From Desulfobacula sp. (lineage in GTDB: Bacteria; Desulfobacterota; Desulfobacteria; Desulfobacterales; Desulfobacteraceae): a stretch of 64,000 bases of DNA. The position numbers and the translations under genes were made by a program. Within the stretch, counting starts at the first letter, position 1. Each line of letters starts with the position of its first letter. Below the pieces are notes generated by a model. That model made no database searches. It saw only the letters and a list, made by a program, of their open reading frames with translations, and had not been told where the DNA came from. The stretch covers positions 1 through 64,000 of the forward strand of contig VMSR01000202.1 in the NCBI GenBank assembly GCA_013792075.1, written 5' to 3'. Positions 17,605-26,900 of the stretch are shown piece by piece.

Positions 17605-18198
17605 TTATTGGGAGATTTTTTTCAAGGCGTCCATGATCATGCCAAGATCCGGCCGGACATTGATATCCGACACATGGATAAATCGGATTATTCCCTGCTT
17701 GTCCACAAGGATCAATGCCCGCTCTGCGGTGCCGTTGGACCGCAAAACCCCGTAAGTTGAGGCTGTCTGACCATGGGGCCAGAAATCTGACAGAACCTCA
17801 AACCACAGGTCTCCCATTTCCCGGGTCCAGGCAAACAGGGTCGGAATATTGTCGACACTCACTCCCAGCAGGAGGGTGTCATGGGATTCAAAGAGCGGTT
17901 TTGCAATATTATATCCGGGCCACTGGTCTGAACAGACCGGGGTCCAGGCAGCCGGGATAAAGGAGATCAATACATTTTTTTTCCCTCTGAACTGGCTCAG
18001 GGTGATTGATTTTCCCGAGACAGCCGGCAGAGTAAAATCCGGCGCTTTCTGGCCGAGACCTATGGCAAGCTTGCTGTCAACGGGCGCAAGCAGTCCCGGG
18101 TCGTATATTTTTTCTCCATAGGCAGCGGAAGCCGCCATGGAAACTGCCGGCAGGGCAAGGAACAAAATAAACATTCCGACGAAGATATCTTTTTTCAT
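17605..18198 (-). CDS. Periplasmic peroxiredoxin (AhpC/TSA family)
   Basis: 197 residues with an N-terminal signal peptide (MKKDIF..., hydrophobic to about 22, A-S-A-A region). The peroxiredoxin core has LGQKAPDFTLPA and the active-site P-x3-T-x2-C in PAAWTPVCSD with peroxidatic Cys89. No second Cys is seen, so it is a 1-Cys type needing an external thiol. It reduces hydroperoxides in the periplasm, where the formate dehydrogenase works. It is last in a leftward string fdhA-fdhB-fdhE-thioredoxin-like-peroxiredoxin, 10 bases after its neighbour, which suggests oxidative protection of the exported metalloenzyme. Confidence 0.83.
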   Translation of the reverse strand: MKKDIFVGMFILFLALPAVSMAASAAYGEKIYDPGLLAPVDSKLAIGLGQKAPDFTLPAVSGKSITLSQFRGKKNVLISFIPAAWTPVCSDQWPGYNIAKPLFESHDTLLLGVSVDNIPTLFAWTREMGDLWFEVLSDFWPHGQTASTYGVLRSNGTAERALILVDKQGIIRFIHVSDINVRPDLGMIMDALKKISQ

Positions 18199-18208
18199 TG
18201 GATCTCCT

Positions 18209-18769
18209 TTACAGCTTCAGACCCGATGCCTGGATCAGGGTTTCTAAAAACGCTTTGGGGTCCTTGATCTCTCCGGACTGGGAATAAAAAATTTCAAGGC
18301 CTTTGTTTTTATGGGGTTTTAACCCGATAAAATGCGGGGTGCCCACCTCTCCGATTCGTTTGTGGATCTCAAAATTTGTGTCACTGAACAAGGGAAATTG
18401 GATCTGGTAGTTTTCTTTGAAAAAATCCACCTCAAAGGCGGAATTTCCCGCACCAATACCAATGAGTTTTACCTGATCCTTCAGGGATGGATTTGCTTGA
18501 ATCATCTCAAACAATGAATTTACATCAGCGGCTTCCCGCTGGCAGATGGGGCAGTACATGGAAAAGATTTCAATGATCAGGATCTTGGCCTGGATCTGAT
18601 TTAAGGCAAAGGGTTCCCCTCTTTGTTCAAGTCCCAGATAGCGGACGTGGGCGGCATCTTCCGGAACCGGGAGGCTGAAATTAAGGTCCATTTTTCCAGA
18701 GTCACACAGGCCGGTTGTCCAGGGTATCAAGAAAGCTGTCATCACCAGGAGGGCAAGGCATTTTTTCAT
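18209..18769 (-). CDS. Exported TlpA-like thioredoxin-fold protein
   Basis: 186 residues: signal peptide of about 22 residues, then a thioredoxin-like domain with the redox motif C-P-I-C (Cys73 and Cys76) in FSMYCPICQREA, the loop region GIGAGNSAFEVDFF, and the cis-Pro-like GTPHFIGL. Such proteins handle thiol-disulfide exchange in the periplasm. Adjacent genes are peroxiredoxin and fdhE. A plausible role is to supply electrons to the one-Cys peroxiredoxin encoded next, or to keep cysteines of periplasmic Fe-S or selenoproteins reduced. Confidence 0.8.
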   Translation of the reverse strand: MKKCLALLVMTAFLIPWTTGLCDSGKMDLNFSLPVPEDAAHVRYLGLEQRGEPFALNQIQAKILIIEIFSMYCPICQREAADVNSLFEMIQANPSLKDQVKLIGIGAGNSAFEVDFFKENYQIQFPLFSDTNFEIHKRIGEVGTPHFIGLKPHKNKGLEIFYSQSGEIKDPKAFLETLIQASGLKL

Positions 18770-18801
18770 GGTTATAGCTCCTTTTTCATGGCAAAGGCGT
18801 T

Positions 18802-19683
18802 TTAGGCCCGTATTTTGGAGACTGGTCCGGTATACCCCTTTTCCTGGGCCTTATAGTCCAGGTGCAGGGTGGTAATCTGTTCCAGTTTCGGGACAAAGGC
18901 CCGGTCCAGTTGCCTTAAATCCACCAGCTTCAAATAATGGTGGCAATTATCACAGACATACACCCGGTATTCTTTTTCTTCGGCGGAAAAAAAATACTGC
19001 TGGTCCTGTTTGTCCGCCGTGTCGCAGGACACACATCCCATGCGAAGGGTCAGCCACTCGTGGGAGCAGAGACTGCACAATAAAAATCGTTTTCCGTCCT
19101 GGTCCAGAAAGGCGGTATCCGGATGGCTGCCGCAAACGGGGCAGTATCCTTTTTTAAATTCAGGCCCCTCCTTAAGATAGGCCGACAACTGGGCCGAGCA
19201 GAACTGGATGGAGGGTGCCATGGCGCTGAAGGCGAAAAATGTGAGTTCATCTGCGGGTATATCAAGCTTTTTGGCCATGGGTTCAAGATCCTGGTCGCTG
19301 AGCAGGGCCGCAAAAACAGGGGCAAGGTCAAGATCTCCACAAATGAGGGCCTCTGAAAGCCGTTCCCCGCTGTGGGAAAGTTTGGGTGCATGGGCCACAG
19401 CCAGAGTGCAGATTTGTTTGAAAAGACTTTCTGCCTGGTCTTTGTCAATTAAAAACTGGGAAGGGTCAATCAGGGGCATGGCATGTTCTTGTTTGAGTGC
19501 CAGAAGCCCGGGGTCCAGGATAATGGGGTCAAGCTGAATTTGGCTTAAGCTCTGGGCCTGGGCCACGAATACCTGTCCATAAAAATCTATCAAAGCGCCA
19601 TAGGCAGGTCTTGCTTTTTGCAGTATGCCGGCGGCTCTTAATATATCTTCTGTTGAAAGCGCTGGTCTGAACATCTGGGTCAT
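18802..19683 (-). CDS. fdhE: Formate dehydrogenase accessory protein FdhE
   Basis: 293 residues, near the usual 300. The N-terminal half is helical. The C-terminal half has four C-x2-C knuckles, CPVC, CSLC, CVSC and CDNC (about 178-265), as in the rubredoxin-like iron-binding part of FdhE, with YCPVCGSHPDTAF as a family stretch. FdhE is a cytoplasmic protein needed for maturation of Tat-exported formate dehydrogenases. It lies 73 bases after fdhB, separated by a perfect palindrome followed by T residues that probably lowers its expression relative to fdhAB. Confidence 0.88.
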   Translation of the reverse strand: MTQMFRPALSTEDILRAAGILQKARPAYGALIDFYGQVFVAQAQSLSQIQLDPIILDPGLLALKQEHAMPLIDPSQFLIDKDQAESLFKQICTLAVAHAPKLSHSGERLSEALICGDLDLAPVFAALLSDQDLEPMAKKLDIPADELTFFAFSAMAPSIQFCSAQLSAYLKEGPEFKKGYCPVCGSHPDTAFLDQDGKRFLLCSLCSHEWLTLRMGCVSCDTADKQDQQYFFSAEEKEYRVYVCDNCHHYLKLVDLRQLDRAFVPKLEQITTLHLDYKAQEKGYTGPVSKIRA

Positions 19684-19699
19684 GGGGTCTTTCCTTGGA

Positions 19700-19724
19700 A
19701 AAACCCGGGGAAATTTCCCCGGGT
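19700..19724 (-). terminator. Intercistronic intrinsic terminator/attenuator between fdhB and fdhE
   Basis: A perfect 22-base palindrome at 19703-19724 (ACCCGGGG / CCCCGGGT arms). Read leftward it is followed by a run of T, the form of a Rho-independent terminator. It lies inside the fdhA-fdhB-fdhE string, so partial termination or 3'-end protection of the fdhAB message is likely. Confidence 0.7.
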
Positions 19725-19756
19725 ATAGGGTTTACGATGGTTACAATTGCACCCGC

Positions 19757-20470
19757 TTACACCTTCATCAGCCTGGCAAAGGGTCCCATCATCTTACGGA
19801 TGGCAACCCCCCGGCTCATGTTTTTCAGTTCCGTGCTTGCCACGGCATACTCGGCATAAAGGGCGGGATCATGGGCCGTAAGGTAGATGACATTAACGTC
19901 ACCCGGGTTCAGGAGCATGGCCTTGGGATATTTTTTTTGTATGGTTTTAAGCCGTTTTTGGGCCAAAGCCATCATTTCTTCCCTGTCTCCAAAGTTCATG
20001 GTGCCGGTGGGGCAGGTCTCAACGCAGGCGGGTTTTTTCCCGTTGTGGACCCTGTCGTTGCACATGTCACACTTGGAAATACTGCCGTCCGGACCTTTTC
20101 TGGGGATATTATAGGGACAGGAGCCAATGATGGCATCGGCATCCAGCCCCTTGGTTTTGGCTGTGTACAAGATTGCACCGGTGGCGGCATCCTGGTAAAT
20201 GGCATTCGGGTCAAAGGCGGTTTCAAGACACGGGGCATCAATGCAGTGCCGGCATTGGTCCGGGAAAAAAAGCCAGTTGAGCTTGTTGTTTATGACCGTC
20301 TCGTTCATTTTCACCAGCTTGTAGGTGGAAAAAGAAAGATCTGCCGGGTTTTGATAGCTGCCTGTGTTCACCGTGGCCTCTGCCGGCAGGTCGTGCCATT
20401 GCTTGCATGCCACCTGGCAGCCTCTGCAGGCTGTACAAACGGTTGTATCGATAAAAAATGATTTTGTCAT
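19757..20470 (-). CDS. fdhB: Formate dehydrogenase iron-sulfur (beta) subunit
   Basis: 237 residues with four ferredoxin-type cysteine groups: C-x2-C-x2-C-x3-C in CTACRGCQVAC (residues 12-22), CRHCIDAPC (about 74-82), and CDMC..., CVETCPTG (about 120-143). It passes electrons from the molybdopterin subunit to a periplasmic acceptor, probably a multihaem cytochrome c3. There is no C-terminal membrane anchor and no membrane cytochrome gene follows, unlike E. coli FdnGHI. It starts 15 bases after fdhA. It has no signal of its own and would be co-exported with the Tat-signal subunit. Confidence 0.9.
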   Translation of the reverse strand: MTKSFFIDTTVCTACRGCQVACKQWHDLPAEATVNTGSYQNPADLSFSTYKLVKMNETVINNKLNWLFFPDQCRHCIDAPCLETAFDPNAIYQDAATGAILYTAKTKGLDADAIIGSCPYNIPRKGPDGSISKCDMCNDRVHNGKKPACVETCPTGTMNFGDREEMMALAQKRLKTIQKKYPKAMLLNPGDVNVIYLTAHDPALYAEYAVASTELKNMSRGVAIRKMMGPFARLMKV

Positions 20471-20484
20471 GTTGGGTCGCCTCC

Positions 20485-23400
20485 TTACAGCTTTGTCACA
20501 TTGACCATGAATGCTTTGGTTTCAGGAATCCGGGTATTGGGATCTCCGGCCGGGGGTGTCAGAAGGTTGGCGCTTTCTTCCTTGCCCGTGGCAGGCCAGC
20601 GCCATCCATAGTGCCAGGGGATTCCCACCTGGTGAACCGTTGCATATCCGATTTTAAAGGGTTTGAACCGTTTGGTGACAACTGCGATACAATCAAGACT
20701 TGCCCGGGCGGAACTGACCTTCACCCGCTCGCCGTTTTCAATACCCCGAAGCTTGGCCAGTTCCTCGCTCATTTCCACAAACACATTGGGCTGAAGTTCC
20801 ATGAGCCATTCCTGGGGACGGGTCATAAGGCCTGTCTGCCAGTGTTCGGTCACCCGATAGGTGGTCCCCACAAAGGGAAAGCGGGGATCGCAGGTGGCAT
20901 GCTGGTCATCCTTGGTGGAATACACAACCGCCGTGGGGTTGATCATCTGGGAGGAAAAATAGTTCTTTTCAACCGGGCACTCAAGGGGTTCGTAATGCTC
21001 GGGAAAAGGCCCGTCTGCCAGGCCCGGACCAAAAATCTGCCCATAGCCGTGTTTTCTCATGATAAAGGGCGATTTGGCATCCGTTCGTTTGGTTCCGTCG
21101 GGGTTTTCCAGGGGATACCAGCCGCCGTCGGGCACATCTCCCGTCCATTTGTTGGTAACATACTTGCCGTCTTTGACCTCTCCTTCAAACCGGACAACCC
21201 AGTTTTTTTCATCCCAGGGCTGTCCCTTGGGATCCACGGAGGCGCGGTTGTAAATAATTCTCCGGTTGACCGGCCAGCACCAGGCAAATTCCGGGTAGAG
21301 ACCGATGTTGTTAACCGCATCCTTTTGGGAGCGCCGGGCCGACATATTGCCTTTTTCCGTATAGGAATTGCAATAGAGCCAGTTGCCGGAGGAGGTGGAC
21401 CCGTCAGCCTGCAGAAAGGCAAAACTTGGGACCAGGGTGCCTTTTTTATAGACGGTTCCCTTAATCTCGGTGTCCTGGATAAAATAGCCGTTGATTTCCT
21501 TTGCCGCTTTGTGGGGATCATAGACGCCGGCTGTTTCATAATCCCATTTCAAGTTTTTAATGGGGTCGGCAAATTTTCCGTCTTTCTTGTATTCTTCTTT
21601 GATCAAATGCCCCAGGTGCATGATGATGTCCCCGTCGGGGCGGCTGTTGCCCATGGGTTTCGGACCCTGGTACCGCCATTGCATCCACCTTCCTGAGTTG
21701 GTGATGCTGCCTTCCTTTTCAACGGAAACAGATGCCGGCAGCATGAAAACTTCGGTCTTGACCTTGGATGGATCCACGCCGGGGCCCTGCCAGAAGGAAC
21801 CGGTCTCATTGTCAAACAGGTTCACATTGACCATCCAGTCCAGCTTTTCAAGGGATTTTCTGATTTTACCGGCATTGGAGCCGGAACAGGCAGGATTCTG
21901 TCCCCAGGCAAAGAATCCGTTAATCTCTTCCTTGTACATGGCATCAAAGAGATCAAACCAGGAATAGGCTTTGTCATCATCCACCTTGGGCAGCCAATTA
22001 TAACCAAATTCATTGGCTGCTGTAGCGTTTTCACCAAAAAAGGATTTGAGCAGGCTCACGGAATATTTGGGATAGTTCTGCCACCAGTTGGCGGACAGGG
22101 GGTCATTGCTTTTGGGGGTCCATTTGGTATTATAGACATCCAGGCTTGTGTTGGAGGCTTTGGGGGTCTTCAGATAGCCCGGCCAGATATGCCATAAAAG
22201 ACAATGGTCCGTGGAACCCTGGACATTGGATTCGCCGCGAAGTGCGTTCACCCCTCCGCCGGCAACCCCCATGTTGCCCAGCAGCAGCTGGATCATGGCC
22301 ATGGTCCGGATGATCTGGGTGCCCACGGTATGCTGGGTCCAGCCCATGGCATACATGATGGTGCCCGCCTTTCCCCTGGCACCGCTGGCCGCATATGTTT
22401 TATATACTTCCAAAAGGTCTTCCTTGGGGGTGCCTGTGACGCTGGATACCTTGTCCAAATCATAGCGTTTGTAATGGGCTTTCATGAGTTTGAAAACAGA
22501 GCGCTCATGGGTCAGGCTCCGGTCCATCTTGGGAACCCCATTTTCGTCCATTTCAAAGGCCCACTTGGATTTGTCGTAACTTCCAAGGGATGGTCCTGAA
22601 CCTTCTTCAGCTCCTTTATAACCGGAGAAAAGACCATCTTTAAAAGAAAAATCCTTGCCCACAATAAAAGGCGCATTGGTATAGGCAGCCGTATATTCCT
22701 TATTGTACAGGTCATTGTCCAGAATATACTTGATCATGCCGCCCAGGAACGCAATATCGGTCCCGGATCTCAGGGCCGCATAAATGTCTGCCTTGGAAGA
22801 GGTCCTTGTGAACCTTGGATCCACGGAGATGAGCTTGGCCCCGTTTTCCATGGCCTGGGTAACATATTTAAAGGAGATGGGATGATTTTCAGCAGCATTG
22901 CTGCCCATGATCAGAATACAATTGCTGTTTTTGATATCGATCCAGTGATTGGTCATTGCACCGCGTCCAAACGACTCTGCCAGAGCCGCTACAGTTGCGC
23001 TGTGTCAGATCCTGGCCTGGTGTTCGATGTAGACCAGCCCCAGGGACCGCATCAGGGTCTGGTAGATCCAGCATTCTTCATTGTCCATGGCAGCCGAGCC
23101 AATGGAGGCCATGTTGGTGACCCGGTTGACAACTTGTCCCTTGTCATTTTTGGCAGTAAACCCTTTGTCCCGGGTTTCCTTGGTGCGTTTGGCGATTGTT
23201 TTCAGGGCCCAGTCCCAGGACACGGTTTCCCATTTGTCTGAATAGGGCGCACGGTACATGGGTTCGGTGAGCCGGTTTTCATTTTCAACCAGCTGTTTTA
23301 TGGACGCTCCTTTGGGACAAAGGGCCCCCTGGTTGATCACATGATCGGGGTCGCCCTCGATATTAATGACCCGGCCATCTCCGCGTTTACTGGTATGGAC

Positions 23401-23580
23401 AATGGCGCCGCATCCCACCGCGCAATAACAGCAGATGGTGGTCGTCTCCTTGGCATACTGGGTTTTGAGCATCTGGGCATGGGATTTGACGGGTTTTAGG
23501 TCAAATCCAAGACCGGAAACGGCAACGCCGGCAGCCGTTGCCCCTGAAATTTTGATAAAATCCCTTCTATTGAGTTTCAT
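20485..23580 (-). CDS. fdhA: Selenocysteine-containing, Tat-exported formate dehydrogenase catalytic subunit
   Basis: The frame runs from ATG 23580 through an in-frame TGA at 23007-23005 to TAA at 20485, 1031 residues in all. The TGA lies in the catalytic-site context ARI-U-HSATVAALA followed by FGRGAMTNHW, exactly the place of the active-site selenocysteine (residue 192) in this family, so it is read as Sec rather than stop. The N-terminus has a Tat signal with RRDFIK, then a [4Fe-4S] group (CCYCAVGC, about 50-57, and LCPKG). Mo/W-bis-MGD binding motifs continue to a C-terminal cap domain. It oxidises formate (or reduces CO2) in the periplasm. The UGA needs the selB/selC system and a SECIS hairpin just after it. 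AAGGAGG precedes the ATG. Confidence 0.93.
22960..23007 (-). promoter_or_regulatory. Selenocysteine codon and presumed bacterial SECIS region in fdhA
   Basis: The UGA codon is at 23007-23005. The 40-45 bases that follow leftward are where bacterial SECIS hairpins lie. They contain a CTCTG / CAGAG complement around 22983-22973, but I could not settle one best fold by eye. The protein context alone strongly supports recoding. Confidence 0.6.
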
Positions 23581-23912
23581 CTAAATACTGCCTCCTTGAC
23601 AATTAAAAAGGTTGTGGTTTGCCTGTTCGGTTTTGCAAGAAGTCCTCATTACTAAGGAGGTGCCTGACCCAAATTATATGGCGAACAAGGACTTCCTGCA
23701 AACCGTTTTTTTTCAATGACAATTTCCATAGCACAGGAAGGGTTACAAAAAAGTTACAAGGGGGATGGGGGTGGTTTGTCTTTCTCCATAGAGGTTTGGA
23801 TCTGGCAAAATTTTCAAATTGCCGTATTGCATTGGATTTGGATTTCGGTTAATTTGCCTTTAACATGATTTTTATGGATTCAACCGGAAGGCAGTATTAA
23901 AAGGAGAGACCC
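23581..23912. promoter_or_regulatory. Divergent intergenic region between fdhA and the giant membrane protein gene, with a long inverted repeat
   Basis: 332 bases holding the promoters of two divergent units. A 15-base inverted repeat with one mismatch lies at 23632-23646 and 23688-23702 (TTTGCAAGAAGTCCT against AGGACTTCCTGCAAA), 41 bases apart, 50-120 bases upstream of fdhA. It could be the operator of a dimeric regulator or an RNA hairpin. Ribosome-binding sites AAGGAGG (for fdhA) and AAGGAGAG (for the gene at 23913) are clear. No coding frame is convincing here. Confidence 0.5.
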
Positions 23913-26900
23913 ATGGTAAAAACGATCAACATTTTTTTGGGTATTACCTGGTTTTGGATCCTTTTTTCCCTTCTCGTCCATATACCTCCCTGCCATGCAA
24001 ACAAGGGGTTGCAGATTCCGGAACTGCTTGCACCCTGGGTCGATTGGGTGCTGTATGATAAACGAGAACAATTGGAATGTATGCCGCACTATAACGCTGC
24101 AGACCAGTATCTATGTGCCTGGCCATCAAAACTTGAGGTGATTTTAACGGATACGGGCGGTAATTTCAGCCAGTCCTGGCTGGTGAACAGCGAAAGCTGG
24201 ATTGCATTGCCGGGGAATGAAACTCAGTGGCCGCGGGATGTTCAGGTTGACAAAGAGCCCGGGGTCGTTATCCAGAAGGACAATCGGCCCAAAATTTTGC
24301 TCCAGCCCGGAACCCATGAAGTTACCGGTCGTTTTACCTGGCCGACCCTGCCCGAATATCTGGAAATTTCACCTGAATCCGGTCTTGTGTCCCTGGTCGT
24401 CAACGATCAAAAGATTGATTTTCCCAATATGGATGCCGCAGGCCGGCTATGGCTCAAAAACACACAGGCCCGGGAGGTGGTTGAGAACCGTTTGAAAATA
24501 GAGAGTTTCAGGCGGATAACAGATTCAATTCCCTGTCAGGTTCTGGTCTATTTCATCCTTGATGTATCGGGTTCTGCCCGGGAAATCACATTGGGGCCCC
24601 TATATACCCCGGAAAAGTTTACCCCCCTGTCATTGGACAGCCCGCTGCCTGCAAGACTTGAACAGGACGGCCGAATGCGCATGCAGGTGCGGCCCGGGCA
24701 ATATCATATCCGGCTGAACCTGCGGTACACAGGCGTGGTAAAAGAACTTGTGTTTGATCCGCCCGATACGGGGGAATGGCCACGAAAGGAAATCTGGTCC
24801 TTTAACGCAAAGCCCCATTTAAGGCTGGTTGAAATACAGGGGGTTCCGCCCATTGACCCGCTTCAGACCGCAATGCCCCAGGACTGGCAGACCTATCCTG
24901 CCTACAAACTTGTGGCCGGCCAATCCATGCAGTTGAATCAAATAAAACGGGGGGACCCCCATCCGGCACCGGACCTGCTGGCCTTGAACAGAAATATCTG
25001 GCTTCGGTTTGACGGATCTGGATATACCCTCCAGGACACCATCACGGGCAATAAGAATAGCAATTGGAGATTGGAAATGGATCCGGTCATCACCCTTGGC
25101 CGGGTGAGTGTGGATGGAACAGAGCAATTGATTACCCGGCAGAAGGGCTTGGATAGGGCAGGTGTTGAACTGCGAAACGGGGTTTTAAACCTTGTTGCCC
25201 ACAGCGTCTACCAGGGAAACATATCCGTTCTTCCGGCCATTGGGTGGGACCATGATTTTCAACAGGTACAAGGGCGCCTGCACCTGCCGCCGGGCTGGAA
25301 ACTGATGAGTGCAACCGGCATTGATACGATATCCCGCACCTGGGTTAACCAATGGACCCTGCTGGATTTTTTCATTGTCCTTATTTTTACCATTTCCCTT
25401 GCAAAACTTTTTTCAAAACCCTTGGCAGGGATCGGTTTTTTAACCCTGGTATTGATCTATCATGAACCCTTGGCACCCCGGTATGTCTGGCTGGCATTAT
25501 TGATCGGGATTGCCTTGCTTGCCTATCTGCCCGATGGAAAAATTAAGAAAGCGGTTAAACTTTATCAGGGCATTGTTATCTTGTGCCTTGTGTCCATTGT
25601 GATCCCATACACCATCCAGGCCTTGCGTATCGGCATGTATCCCCAGCTGGCGGATCCATGGACCGCAATGGCAGAATATGGGTCTTCCAGGCATTCTTCC
25701 CTGCCCATGGCCCTGCAGGTGGACGGTGTTCAGGAAGCGGCCCGCGAGCAACTGGCATCCCCGTCTGTGGTGAAACTTGGCAAGGCCCTTGAAAAGAAAG
25801 AAAAGACAGGCACCATGGCACAAATTTCAGGTGTAACCGGGTCCTATTACGGATCACAGGTCATGGAGCAGGACCCCAAATCACTCGTCCAGACAGGCCC
25901 CGGCATGCCCCAATGGCGTCCGTTTGAGACCATTGATTTCGGGTGGTCAGGACCGGTGACCCGGGATCAGATTTTGTCCTTTTTTCTTATCGGTCCGAAA
26001 ACAAATTTGGTTCTGGCTTTTGTGCGGGTTTTTCTCATTTTTGTTCTGGCCCTTGGCATGGTGGGTGTCCGGTACAGACCCGGAAACAAAATACGCTTTA
26101 CAGGGGTGAAGTCGCTGATAGTAGTTGCAATGTGTATGATTTTTTTCATGGGCCCCCTGTCTGCCCAAAGCGCTGAAATTCCTTCCCAGGAGATGCTGGA
26201 TACCCTGCAAAAGAGGTTGCTTGAGAAAAACACCTGTTTTCCTTCTTGTGCGGATATTTCAGATGTTTATATAACGATTGATAAGGATCGCCTCTCAATA
26301 CAGGCCCATCTGGATGCAGAACTTTCCACGGCCATTCCGATTCCAAGCCATGCAAACCACTGGCTGCCGAACCGGGTAATGATCGACAACACTCCCTGCC
26401 GGGGCCTTTTGCGCAAGGACAACCATTTGTGGGCCCAGGTTCCCCAAGGCAACCATATCCTGACCCTGGACGGCCCCATTCCAAAACAAAATTATCTGCA
26501 GCTTTATTTTCCCCTGAAGCCCCACAGGGTCAGCATCAAAGCTGCGGGGTGGTCTGTTGAAGGGGTGAATCCCGATGGAAAGGTTGACGGCCAATTGCAG
26601 TTCAAGCGGATAGGAGATCCTGGCACCGCTCTTCACCAGATTCTGGAAACCGGCATCCTTCCGCCCTTTGTGTCCGTTGAACGTACCCTTCTTTTAGGCC
26701 TTGTGTGGAAAATTCAAACCAAAATTCATCGCCTGGGTCCGACCGGGGCAGGGATTGTGCTGGACATTCCGCTGATACCCGGGGAATCGATTACAACACA
26801 AGGGATCCGGGTTACAAAGGGGGTTGCCAAAATTAACCTGGGTTCCGACCAGACGGACCTGGACTGGGAGTCTTTTATAGAACCTGCTGACCGGATTGTG

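Noticed and set aside
20458-21696. 412-codon rightward open frame
   Set aside because: It lies antisense inside fdhA, whose protein is clearly conserved; long antisense frames arise from codon bias.
23005-23580. fdhA as a pseudogene or two separate genes split by a stop
   Set aside because: The stop is TGA at the known catalytic selenocysteine position, and the frame is preserved on both sides.
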